This document shows, in pieces, positions 43,295-52,453 of a stretch of DNA of 64,000 bases. A program made the translations under genes and the position numbers. Origin of the DNA: Cryomorpha sp963836915 (lineage in GTDB: Bacteria > Bacteroidota > Bacteroidia > Flavobacteriales_D > Cryomorphaceae). The stretch lies in assembly GCA_963836915.1 (NCBI GenBank), contig CAWILH010000002.1, forward strand, positions 1,302,001 through 1,366,000. Reading direction: 5' to 3'. The notes beneath the pieces were generated by a model, which saw nothing but the letters and a program-made list of their open reading frames with translations, was not told the origin of the DNA and did not search any database. Every line of letters starts with the position of its first letter. Within the stretch, counting starts at the first letter, position 1.

Positions 43295-44124
43295 TTACTT
43301 CCAAGATAGATGTTGAAGGGGTAAGCTTTCGTATAGAATCACGCAAAAAAGAAGGGATGATCGAATCATGGGTCAGCTGAATATGCTCAGGATGCTCCAA
43401 ACTCTTCATCATATTATTATACTTCCGCAGGCTGTAATTTTTAAGAATCACGGCCTTGTTCTTCTCGTCCGAAAAGTGAACCTTCATACCCGCAGGATCG
43501 GCTTCTGGGTGGTATTCGGGTCCCTACAAATTCATCGGAGAAACGCACCGCCATAATCGCTCTTTCATACTCCAAGTGCGTTCTCAACTTTTCTAGCGAG
43601 AGTATCTTTGCGCCCCATTTCTTGAAGACATTCAGCTTAGGCTGAATAAGTTGCCAATCGCGGCTATCTACCACATAATAGGGATCTTCCAACTCATCGA
43701 GCAGGCGATCTTCCTTACCGGCTTTGGTCTTATGGCAGGGATACACCCCAAATGAAGTGACTACACGTCGCGTAATCTCTCCCAAACCAAAATGATGACA
43801 AGCCATCTGAAAGCTATGGCAAATGAAGAAGACGTATTTCTTATCGGCGGCATCGGTAGCGGTGTTATTATGCTCCCAAAGCTCATCGATCAGCTTGCGC
43901 CAACGTACGTCCCAACTGCCATCACCTTCCAAGGGATTGCCCGGCCCGCCGCTCGATATAAAAATATCAAATGATGAATCTGGCATCTCATCGGCACCAC
44001 GGACATCAAACTCAAAAAAGTCAATGCTGTCCGAAAAACGATTTAAAATGTCGCGTATGGCGCGCATCCCTTGGTTGGGATGCCCATCATACATATTAAG
44101 CAGCGCCAGTCTGTATTTTTTCAT
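43284..44124 (-). CDS. Type 1 glutamine amidotransferase (frameshifted)
   Basis: The first frame gives the N-terminal three quarters of a class I GATase: ISSGGPGNPLEG and the nucleophile in FFICHSFQMACHH. It goes off frame at the GGG run 43518..43520. Removing one base restores DEFVGTEYHPEADPAGMKV, which supplies the catalytic His and Glu, and the protein continues to 43284 (about 280 residues). It would release ammonia from glutamine for a partner ligase, presumably the flanking ATP-grasp proteins. Confidence 0.85.
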
Positions 44125-44175
44125 GTCAATTCATTTTCTCTTTTTGTCCAAATGCACTGGATCAATGGCAGGTAT

Positions 44176-45723
44176 TTATTTTGTTTCGGTGTCCGAAGGC
44201 TTAGGTTCCGTAGCCGCTGCCTTCGCTTTTGCTGGAGCAGCCTTCTTGACCTTCGCAGCTACCGTTTTAGAAGTTTTGGGCTTTGCTGCTTTTGGGGCAG
44301 TAGACTTCCCTTTTGCGCTAGCAGGCTTCCCAGTTCCAGACTTGGCGGTTTTTGCGGCAGCTTTGGACTTTGGCGTGGCAGCATTTTTCCTTGGTGCCTT
44401 TGCAGGGGTCGGCGTGGCCGTCGGGTTATTGGAAGGGTCGGCAGCAGGATCCATCATTCGCTTCGGCGCCGATGTAGCTTTCGCAGTTACGGATCGCTTT
44501 TTTGGCGCTCGTGCAGTCGTGCTCTTCTTTGGGCTGGCCGTTGGAGTCACATTCGCAGCTGTTGATGGCTTATCGCTGGCAGGGCTTGCTATGGCCGGAG
44601 CTGGCGACTTGCGTGGCCTTCCCGGTTTTCTTTTTGGTCCCGTTTTGGCGGCGGTTGTGGCACTCGTATTTTTACGTGGTCTTCCGGGCTTTCTTTTCGG
44701 ACCCGACGCGGCGGTAGTAGCCGCGCTAGAAGTTTTTCGAGGCCTGCCCGGCTTTCGTTTTGCCGATGGTGCAGCGCCGCCTTTTGCTATTTGATCGGTT
44801 ACAAAACTACCCCACGTCAGGTTCATACCGCCTTCTTTATGGGCTTTTGCACGCTCGATAGCCATGTTGGCCGCATTTTCAACGACCCATTCAAAATTAT
44901 CTTCACCTACAGAGTGTATATCGGCATCGGGAGCTGGATTACAGAAATCGATGGCATAAGGCACGCCATTTCTAATGGCAAATTCTACGGTATTGAAATC
45001 ATAACCCAATGCGCGATTTAGCTTGATCACCCCTTCTTTCACTTTCGCCAAAAGCTTTTTTTCGGTGGGTGGAGCATTGCGCACATAGCGCAGGTGGTGG
45101 GGGTTGCGCGGCTCATATTGCATGATGTGCACCCTATCGCCACCTAAGTAATAGCAACGGAAATAATCCGAAAATTCAATTTCTTCCTGAAGCATCATCA
45201 CCAACCTTCCGGTCTCTGCATGCTTTTCCCAAAGGTCGTTTTGATCATTTACGCGGTACACGCTCTTCCAGCCACCGCCAGAGTGGGGCTTCATATAGGC
45301 AGGAAAGCCCACATATTGAAAAATCTCATCCCAGCCCATGGGAAATTTCAAGTTGCGAAAAGAGTCTTCATTGGTGTCTTCTGGGCGCTCATGAGATGGT
45401 AGGATAACCGTTTTGGGTACAGCAACACCGATTTTTTCAGCTAGGGCATTATTGAAGAATTTCTCATCGGCGCTCCACCAGAATGGATTGTTTAGCACAG
45501 CGGTGCCAGAAATGGCCGCATTTTTAAGGTATGCGCGGTAGAATGGGACATCCTGCGAAATGCGATCTATGATCACTGCATAATCTGTAGGGTCGGCCTG
45601 TGCCACCTTGTCGATGAGCACCGCTTCGGCCATGATGCCACTCACTTTCTTCTCATTGATACGCTTTACAAAGGCTTCTGGAAAAGTAGTTTCTTTTCCG
45701 TGTAAGATTCCGATCTTCTTCAT
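44176..45723 (-). CDS. ATP-grasp ligase fused to an AT-hook / histone-H1-like tail
   Basis: A 515-residue protein. Residues 1-about 325 form a RimK/DdlA-like ATP-grasp domain: IILPSHERPEDT, FPAYMKPHSGGGWKSV (nucleotide-binding loop), VMMLQEEIEFSDYFRCYY and YAIDFCNPAPDAD (metal-binding acidic residues). After about residue 325 come three near-identical AT-hooks (KRKPGRPRK, residues about 330-385), then about 130 residues of Lys/Ala/Pro-rich histone-H1-like sequence. Such a DNA-binding tail on a ligase is unusual. The gene sits 51 bp upstream of the amidotransferase in the same direction. Confidence 0.88.
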   Translation of the reverse strand: MKKIGILHGKETTFPEAFVKRINEKKVSGIMAEAVLIDKVAQADPTDYAVIIDRISQDVPFYRAYLKNAAISGTAVLNNPFWWSADEKFFNNALAEKIGVAVPKTVILPSHERPEDTNEDSFRNLKFPMGWDEIFQYVGFPAYMKPHSGGGWKSVYRVNDQNDLWEKHAETGRLVMMLQEEIEFSDYFRCYYLGGDRVHIMQYEPRNPHHLRYVRNAPPTEKKLLAKVKEGVIKLNRALGYDFNTVEFAIRNGVPYAIDFCNPAPDADIHSVGEDNFEWVVENAANMAIERAKAHKEGGMNLTWGSFVTDQIAKGGAAPSAKRKPGRPRKTSSAATTAASGPKRKPGRPRKNTSATTAAKTGPKRKPGRPRKSPAPAIASPASDKPSTAANVTPTASPKKSTTARAPKKRSVTAKATSAPKRMMDPAADPSNNPTATPTPAKAPRKNAATPKSKAAAKTAKSGTGKPASAKGKSTAPKAAKPKTSKTVAAKVKKAAPAKAKAAATEPKPSDTETK

Positions 45724-45756
45724 TTTAATTAAATTTTAGGGTCAATATAATTCTTT

Positions 45757-46500
45757 TTATAGTTGTGCTAAATATCGAGGGAACTGCATCTTCCAAAGCG
45801 GCCAGTCATGCTTGGCCCAGCGGCTCTCATCGGCCCAGTGGGCTATTCCTTTTCTGTTTAATATCCCAGATAGCTCAAGATTGGCTTCCTTGCAAATGTC
45901 CCACTCGCCATAGCCTAGGACGATCTTCATTTGCCAGAGGTCGGCATAGCTAAGGTCGGGAAGGTAGTCTACAGGATTGTTAAAATATACATTATTATCG
46001 TAGTGCCCATTTAAAAAGCTGCGGATGTCGAAAGCGCCGCTCATGCTAAAAAGATGGCTCACCATATCGGGATGCCTAAAGGCAAAATTGGCCGCGTGAT
46101 AGCCACCAAAACTTACACCGGCCACCGCAACCTTCTGTATGCCATAGGAATGCCTTATGCTGCCCACCACTTCATCGGCTATGAATTTATCAAACCAGAT
46201 ATGGTTCCTAACCCTATCGGCGGGATGCACCTGCTTATTATACCAGCTATGCCGGTCTATGCTGTCTACACAATATACCTTTACGCGGCCACTATCTACC
46301 AGTGGCTTCACGGCATCGATAAGGCTGAAGTCGCGGCTCTCAAAATAACGGCCGATGGTACAAGGAAAAAGAATGACCGGCATGCCGTAATGCCCGTAAA
46401 TAAGCATTTCAGTTTCCTTCCCCAAGGTGGGTGAGTACCATTTTTTATACGTCTCTTTCAAAGAGTGAAAACGAATTTTGAGAAATGATTGAGAGTGCAA
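45757..46500 (-). CDS. Esterase-family alpha/beta hydrolase
   Basis: A 247-residue protein without signal peptide. The nucleophile elbow is VAVAGVSFGGYHAANFA (Ser about residue 138). HYGMPVILFPCTIGRYFE provides the oxyanion region, and a C-terminal AKHDWPLWKMQFP contains the catalytic His. It resembles putative esterase / S-formylglutathione-hydrolase-like proteins. It is the first gene of the minus-strand cluster with two ATP-grasp proteins and a GATase, 33 bp before the AT-hook ligase. Confidence 0.88.
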   Translation of the reverse strand: MHSQSFLKIRFHSLKETYKKWYSPTLGKETEMLIYGHYGMPVILFPCTIGRYFESRDFSLIDAVKPLVDSGRVKVYCVDSIDRHSWYNKQVHPADRVRNHIWFDKFIADEVVGSIRHSYGIQKVAVAGVSFGGYHAANFAFRHPDMVSHLFSMSGAFDIRSFLNGHYDNNVYFNNPVDYLPDLSYADLWQMKIVLGYGEWDICKEANLELSGILNRKGIAHWADESRWAKHDWPLWKMQFPRYLAQL

Positions 46501-46733
46501 AAGTAATGTATTTTAACACAATAGCCATTTTGAAGGATTGCATTTGATTCACGCTCTACGAAGTCGATTGCTCTGGCCAAAAACCCCTGAGAACCATAGC
46601 CCATCTAAGTTTCAGTGCCAAGCCTGTGAAAACGTCCCGTACATTGCAAGCCAGTATTTTGTGAGCGAATACACTATCATCACTAAATTTATATTGCCTT
46701 ATTGCTAACCTATGCTTAAATTTGACCTTCATT

Positions 46734-47033
46734 ATGAGCGCAGTCAGCATTATGCCATCAGTAGAAGGTTCGTTCAAGTTCAAAGGCGGCAGGAAGATAA
46801 AGGGCAATTTCAAGCTTGAACCTGTTGGCCTTAAGCGCAAGGACTTCAAGAAGAAGTGGAGCCCAATCAAGTGGAAAGGCGAAATCAATGAACTTAAGGT
46901 TGAGATCTTTCAGCTCTGCGCTAAGCCTACCACGATTGAAGATTTTGAGTGGGAAGCTTTTCCAAAAAAGTATGAAGTAGTGAAAGCTTATATCGCTTCG
47001 GCCATAGAAGAGTCTTTGGAACACTCTAAATAG
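46734..47033 (+). CDS. Small basic hypothetical protein
   Basis: A 99-residue, Lys-rich protein from MSAVSIMPSVEG (an ATG 12 bp upstream is also possible). FKFKGGRKIKGNFKLE and a Trp-rich middle (KKKWSPIKWKGEIN) suggest a small beta-rich fold followed by a C-terminal helix. It lies alone between the esterase and the tandem-repeat array. I do not recognise it. The antisense frame here is open too, but has a less natural composition. Confidence 0.5.
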   Translation: MSAVSIMPSVEGSFKFKGGRKIKGNFKLEPVGLKRKDFKKKWSPIKWKGEINELKVEIFQLCAKPTTIEDFEWEAFPKKYEVVKAYIASAIEESLEHSK

Positions 47034-47040
47034 AGTTTAT

Positions 47041-48175
47041 CAATACCGTCGAGGGCTGGATAATAGAGTTTGATAGCAACCCGCGCGTAATTCTAAAAAT
47101 CAAGGAGTCCCGCTCGGGCGGGATGACTGTTTTTAGAACAAGTGCAAGGCAGATAGCGGACTCTATGGACAGACACTAACCAATCACCAAAAACCAATCA
47201 CCGGTATAGGGATTCTTCACTCCGTTCTGAATGACAAGGCGACCTTCTTTCTGGCAGCGCATTAACTAAAGTCTGTCCATACAGTCGGGTGGCTGGATCA
47301 AAGAGTTCGATAGCAACGCGCGCGCAGTTCTAAAAATCGAGGAGTACCGCTCGAGAGGGACGACTGTTTTTAGAACAAGTGCAAGGCAGATAGCGGACGC
47401 TATGGACAGACATTAAATTATTTCGATCGGCCAATGATCCGATCACCGGTATAGGGATTCTTCACTCCGTTCTGAATGACAAGGCGACCTTCTTTCTGGC
47501 AGCGCATTAACTAAAGTCTGTCCATACAGTCGGGTGGCTGGATCAAAGAGTTCGATAGCAACCCGCGCGTAATTCTAAAAATCAAGGAGTTCCGCTCGGG
47601 CGGGATGACTGTTTTTAGAACAAGTGCAAGGCAGATAGCGGACGCTATGGACAGACATTCAATTATTTCGATCGGCCAATGATCCGATCACCGGTATAGG
47701 GATTCTTCACTCCGTTCTGAATGACAAGGCGACCTTCTTTCTGGCAGCGCATTAACTAAAGTCTGTCCATACAGTCGGGTGGATGGATCATTAAATTTGA
47801 TAGCAACGCGCGCGCAGTTCCAAAAATCAAGGGGTCTCGCTCGAGCGGGACGACTGTTTTTAGAACAAGTGCAAAGCAGATAGCGAACTCTAGGGACAGA
47901 CACTAAATTATTTCGATCGGCCAATGATCCGATCACCGGTATAGGGATTCTTCACTCCGTTCTGAATGACAAGGCGACCTTCTTTCTGGCAGCGCATTAA
48001 CTAAAGTCTGTCCATACAGTCGGGTGGATGGATCATTAAATTTGACAGCAACGCGCGCGCAGTTCTAAAAATCAAGGAGTTCCACTCGGGCAGGATGACT
48101 GTTATGCCGAAATGGCTTGATCTTAGATTTTCAGAACAAGTGCAAGGCAGTTAGCGGACTCTATGGACAGACACC
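47041..48175. repeat. Tandem array, 245-bp period, of nested inverted repeats
   Basis: The landmark CCGGTATAGG recurs at 47201, 47446, 47691 and 47936, exactly 245 bp apart. Each full unit has GTCTGTCCATA ... TATGGACAGAC as outer arms about 145 bp apart, GTTCTAAAAA ... TTTTTAGAAC as inner arms, and a CCGCTCGNGCGG-like hairpin at the centre. The first unit lacks the left outer arm and the last carries an insert of about 25 bp. The spacer has GATTCTTCACTCCGTTCTGA, similar to dispersed intergenic repeats of Bacteroidota. No convincing gene was seen in these 1.2 kb. Confidence 0.85.
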
Positions 48176-48180
48176 AAATA

Positions 48181-48210
48181 AAAAACCCTAGCAGAACTTG
48201 CTTGGTTTTT
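48181..48210. terminator. Likely terminator after the FKBP genes
   Basis: AAAAACC and GGTTTTT are the arms of a hairpin with an AGCA/TGCT inner pairing. On the minus strand the stem is followed by a T run. It lies 30-60 bp past the stop of the minus-strand FKBP gene and also closes off the repeat array. Confidence 0.45.
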
Positions 48211-48238
48211 ACACCAACAGGTACCGTATTCACATTTT

Positions 48239-49049
48239 CTATTTGCCGATAGCAACGACTTCGATATCGTAAACCACTGTGGTAAAAGGGGGTACCCTGC
48301 CCGCTGCGCTGCCCCGCTGTCCGAAAGCGAGCCATGAAGGTATGAGCAAGCGCGCCTTCTCTCCTACCCGCATTTCCAGAAGGGCTATTTCAAATCCCCG
48401 TATCACCTGATTTTCATTGCCCAGCACAAAATTTAGCGGTGCATTCATCCGCCGACTGTCGTCAAATACATTTCCCGAAAGGTCACGCCCTTGATAATGG
48501 ATCACCACATCCCTGCCCTCTTGTACTTGAGCGGTATCGCCGTCCTGCAAAAGCTTAAAGTAAATACCATCCATCTCGGTATAAGTATCCCGCAATGAAT
48601 CTGTACGGATCAGGGTATCGAGCATCAACCTTTCGCGAAAAGCGGAATCCCGCAGATCTCCTGCATAGCGCACCCGCGCTATCCGCAAATGGTAGATCAG
48701 TGTATCGCTGAGATTATCGGGTCTCAGAAAATCTTGATTTACGGAAATATAAACGATACTATCGCCTGCGAAATGCTCTTTTAAAATTCGGGTCAAATCA
48801 TCGGCCGAACGCTCAAATGCCTTATTGAAAATGGAAAGGACAGTGTCGCCATTGGTCTTTAAAAGGTTGGCATCCAAATAAATGAGCTCGGCGGTATCTA
48901 CGGAAAAATCTTGGCTGCCAAAGCCGACCAGCTTCCATTGGTTTCCCGAGGCCGTAGTGCTGTATTCGGGTACTGGCTGGCAGCCCCATAGGAGTGCCAG
49001 GGCTCAAGAAAAGGGGTATGTTAATGGATGTCGAGCACCTGAAGATCAT
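48239..49049 (-). CDS. FKBP-type peptidyl-prolyl isomerase lipoprotein (frameshifted)
   Basis: The downstream frame encodes a C-terminal FKBP domain (VQEGRDVVIHYQGRDL, RRMNAPLNFVLG, VIRGFEIALLEMRVGEKARLLIPSWLAFG). Reading back, it continues through VPEYSTTASGNQW to a lipobox-like ALLWGC, then shifts frame at the GGG run 49000..49002. Removing one base joins it to MIFRCSTSINIPLFLS from ATG 49049, a plausible lipoprotein signal that overlaps the upstream gene by 29 bp. It would assist folding in the periplasm or outer membrane. Confidence 0.8.
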
Positions 49050-49542
49050 ACAAGAGAGCAGCATTTGAAGGGATTTTCTCATCGCCGGTAAGGCCATAGG
49101 CCAAGTAGGAAGGTATGATCACGCGGGCGCTATCTCCTTTGGAAAGCAAGGTCATGACTTCATGCAGGCCGCTTACCACATCGCTTTCGCCGATTCTAAA
49201 CTGGCGCGGCGCCGAGATATCGGTAGATTCCACTACGGTGCTGTCGAGCAGATAAGCTTTAAATGTAATGGTGGCTACCATGCCTTTCCGCCCCACCTCA
49301 CCGGGCGATGCTCCGTAAATGTCGTACCGCAGGCCCGTAGGGGTTTTTATCATAGCCCATCCGCTCTTTTCGACAAAGGCATCAATAAGATCGGTCTCCA
49401 GACCAACCTTCTGGCGGTTGAGTTCGATCAGTTCGTCCTGCGTATAGGTTTTCGGTGGGCGCTTAGCTCTGCGATCGCAAGATGCAGATAGCAGTGTGAT
49501 AGCCAGAAAAGTGATCAATCCAAAAAAAAAGAGCTTTTTCAT
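49021..49542 (-). CDS. gldI: GldI-like FKBP peptidyl-prolyl isomerase lipoprotein
   Basis: A 173-residue lipoprotein: signal MKKLFFFGLITFLAITLLSA and the lipobox Cys in SASCDRRAKR. A helical linker (ELIELNRQKVGLETDLIDAF) is followed by an FKBP domain (GRKGMVATITFKAYLLDST, SDVVSGLHEVMTLLSKGDSARVIIPSYLAYG). Length and order match GldI, a gliding-motility-associated isomerase of flavobacteria, commonly next to nrnA as here. It overlaps nrnA by 4 bp. Whether this organism glides is not shown. Confidence 0.83.
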   Translation of the reverse strand: MKKLFFFGLITFLAITLLSASCDRRAKRPPKTYTQDELIELNRQKVGLETDLIDAFVEKSGWAMIKTPTGLRYDIYGASPGEVGRKGMVATITFKAYLLDSTVVESTDISAPRQFRIGESDVVSGLHEVMTLLSKGDSARVIIPSYLAYGLTGDEKIPSNAALLYDLQVLDIH

Positions 49543-50558
49543 AGCGGTTTGATAAGCGCTTTTTCTTCTTTGACGATCGTTTTAAAACGGCCTATGGTTT
49601 CTTCCATTTTCAACTCACTCTTTCCACCTGCGGCATTTTTATGTCCGCCGCCTTCGAAGTAGCTTCGCGCAAATTGATTGACGTCATAATTGTTTTTACT
49701 GCGGAAAGAGATCTTTATGATCCCGTCCTTTTCGGCAAAAAAGGCAGCCATCTCAACCCCATCAATGCTCAGGGCGTAATTAACAAGTCCTTCGGTATCG
49801 CCCTTACGGAAATCGAACCGGTGTAAGTCAGCGGAAGTTAAGGAGATGTATGCGACGGTGCTGCCGGCCAATAATTCTAAGCGCTCGGAAAGTGCAAAGC
49901 CCCGCAAGCGCAGGCGCTCCAGCGTATTGCTGTCAAATACTCGCTTGTATATCTCGGTATGGTCTATCCCGGTTTCGAGCAGCTTGGCGGCGATCTTCAT
50001 CAATTTTGGGCTCACCGAAGCAAATCGAAAAGATCCCGTATCGGTCACTATACCGGTGTACAGGCAGATGGCCGCGCTATGGTCAATCTGTTTTTTCCAG
50101 CCCAAGGCTTTTGCCAAACGGTAGATGAGCTCGGCAGTGCTCGACGCTTCATCATCCACATAATAGGCATCGGCAAAATCGGCCGGCTCCTGATGGTGAT
50201 CTACCACGACCATCGGCTTTCCTGAGTCGGTAATAAGCTTTTCCAGATCGCCCATACGCGATGGAGAATTAAAATCGAGACAAAAAATCAAATCACACTG
50301 CGCTACAGCCTTTGCAGCCTTTTCTTTATTTGATTCATACACGATGACCTCTTCATTATCGGGCATCCACTTCAAAAAGTCGGGATAGCCATCTGGGGCG
50401 ATTACGGTACTTTCTATTCCTACTTTCGCCAAAATATGGTACCAGCCAAGCGATGATCCGATCGCATCGCCATCGGGACCGCGGTGCATCACGATCACTA
50501 CTTTGGGCTTCGGTTCGAGCAGAATTTGAATATCGCTGAGCGAATTAATTTTTAGCAT
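49539..50558 (-). CDS. nrnA: DHH/DHHA1 phosphoesterase, NrnA-like
   Basis: A 339-residue cytosolic protein; I start at MLKINSLSDIQ (50558) because the upstream 27 codons do not fit the family. The DHH core has VIVMHRGPDGDAIGSSLG, FCLDFN and VVVDHHQEPADF. DHHA1 follows with the substrate-binding YFEGGGHKNAAGG. NrnA degrades short oligoribonucleotides and 3'-phosphoadenosine-5'-phosphate. The gene is coupled to gldI downstream. Confidence 0.9.
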   Translation of the reverse strand: MLKINSLSDIQILLEPKPKVVIVMHRGPDGDAIGSSLGWYHILAKVGIESTVIAPDGYPDFLKWMPDNEEVIVYESNKEKAAKAVAQCDLIFCLDFNSPSRMGDLEKLITDSGKPMVVVDHHQEPADFADAYYVDDEASSTAELIYRLAKALGWKKQIDHSAAICLYTGIVTDTGSFRFASVSPKLMKIAAKLLETGIDHTEIYKRVFDSNTLERLRLRGFALSERLELLAGSTVAYISLTSADLHRFDFRKGDTEGLVNYALSIDGVEMAAFFAEKDGIIKISFRSKNNYDVNQFARSYFEGGGHKNAAGGKSELKMEETIGRFKTIVKEEKALIKPL

Positions 50559-50625
50559 TCTGCGAAGGTACTCCTTTGATGATAAGGGGCAAGAAACACG
50601 ATCAAACCATCGCCATAAAATCCAG

Positions 50626-52306
50626 CTATTCGACGACAAGCTTTTGGGTAAAGGCTGCTTCCGCCGAAGATGCTTTCACCAAATAAATTCCGCTGGTAAG
50701 TGCTTCACTTTCAATAGAAAAAACATTGCCGGAAGGCTTGGTGACTTTCTGTGATAGTACTGTTCGGCCCTGAAGATCGTACACAGCCACGCTCTCTATC
50801 TGCTGATCTAAGTTGGGCAGCTCCACGTAGAAGAAGCTCTGAGCGGGATTTGGCCATAGCTTTAGAGCTCCCTTGGCTATGTATTCTTTCGTACCCAAAA
50901 TCCATTGGGTGCCACATGGGATTCCGTTTTTTTCGTAGTAGACAAGGGTTTCCTTTGAGCTTCCGCCGCCATTACTTCCTATAAAACCGCTGCGCCTTGA
51001 CCAATCGGTCAACCCTAATCCTTGCTGGTAGACATTGGGGCCTTCCGAGACATAGTAATCGCCAGGTGAGAGATGTGTGGGGTCGCCATAGCATGGGATT
51101 TCCGAATCGAGACATCGCTCAAAAGGACTTGGCATGACGCTATAACTAAGGCGCGGTTGGCAGTCGTCATCCACGTACCGTAGATTTTTAAATATGTAGG
51201 TCTCATCCTGAAGCTGATCTTCGAGCGGTATAGAATCTATCACCACAGCCTTACTTATCGTGTCCATATAGGTAGTGATCGTGATGGTAGTATCAGCGAA
51301 AGGACCAAATCCGGCATTAGATAAACCCAATCCGGAAAAAATGCATCAATTCATCTTGTACCGAATAAATGAGAGCTTGATCGGTCTCTTCACGTGACAG
51401 AATCGTCGTATTTTTAAACTCAACAAAATCAGAATCAGGATTGGGATAGTTGGAAATAAATTTACGCTGGAAAAAATCACCTTCATTAAAATCATAGATA
51501 TCGGTGGCTTTCAAAACGTGAAGGCCGGCTTCGGTGGTTCTATCGCCCATTAATTGAATAGGCTCCAGAAGAAAGGGGAAACTATCGATCCGAAAAAAAT
51601 TGATCATGCCGAGCTCTTTTCCAATTACTATAGGAGAATCGTGCAAGGCCGATTCTAACATTCCGCCTGTATTATCCAGATGCGCCAAGCGGTAGCGGGC
51701 GACAGAGTCGGTAAAATTCAAATACTCTGCGGTTTCTGAGAGTTCGTAAATAAGATAAAGTACTTGGCTGTCATCTTCAAAAACAAGTGAAGAATCACCT
51801 GGTGCTATATTGAAATTCAAGTTTAAGGTATCTTCAAAAGAAGTGATATAATCGTATTTCCCAAAGGATTTTAACCGCATTTCGGCGCCTAGCCAAGGCG
51901 CGATATTTAAGGTAAAACAATAATCTCCAGAACTCCAGAAAAAACAATTTTCGACGATTACAACATCGTTGAAATCATTTGAATCAAAAGTCTTAAATGT
52001 TTTGAATACAAGGGTATCGCCTTGATTTTCCATTTCGCTAAAAGCGAGATATGAAGTCGCGCCCTTTTCAGGAAAGGTGGTATACAGCGCAGTGGTACTT
52101 TCGTTAAAAGGGGCGAAAATCTGTGCCGTGGCGGAAAGCGCCGTCAATAACGGAAGGGCGTAGCAAAAAATGGATTTTGCCAGCGTTAAAATACGCAGCG
52201 AGATGCGCGACTGAATGAACTGAAAATATCGTATTGGAGCCAAAAGGCCAATTTGGCTCGTAGGGTTGGGGTAAAGATTGAGCGATATGGCGGCTGTTTT
52301 ATTCAA
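50626..52306 (-). CDS. Secreted protein with T9SS type A sorting domain (frameshifted)
   Basis: Two frames make one protein of about 560 residues if one base is dropped from the A6 run 51336..51341; the join then reads ELMHFSGLGLSNAGFGPF. The N-terminus contains a signal-like segment (SIFCYALPLLTALSATAQ); the exact start is unclear because no ATG lies near it. The body is an Asp/Phe-rich beta region. The last 80 residues are a type IX sorting domain: LKLWPNPAQSFFYVELP, VAVYDLQGRTVL and SGIYLVKASS...FTQKLVVE. It is exported to the cell surface by T9SS. Confidence 0.85.
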
Positions 52307-52453
52307 ATGTAAAAATTTGGAGTTTTTAAAGGCAGTGGGAGCTAGACTAAATTCTCGCTTAGCGGAAATTTGGCCACTTGAACTAAATTTTCATTAACCG
52401 ATCGGCAGTTGACAATGCAAAAGCACGCACATTTGGAAGGAATAGAAATAATC

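Noticed and set aside
46556..46888. Minus-strand open frame opposite 46734..47033
   Set aside because: Antisense to a frame with more natural protein composition; no motif or signal.
47688..47936. Minus-strand open frame in the tandem array
   Set aside because: It covers exactly one repeat period, is not open in the other units, and has a composition unlike the real genes.
47041..48175. CRISPR array
   Set aside because: Units are 245 bp with internal inverted repeats and no variable spacers of constant length. No cas gene is in the window.
51317..52306. Independent gene separate from the T9SS-domain frame
   Set aside because: The two frames join smoothly at an A6 run and only together have both a secretion signal and a sorting domain.
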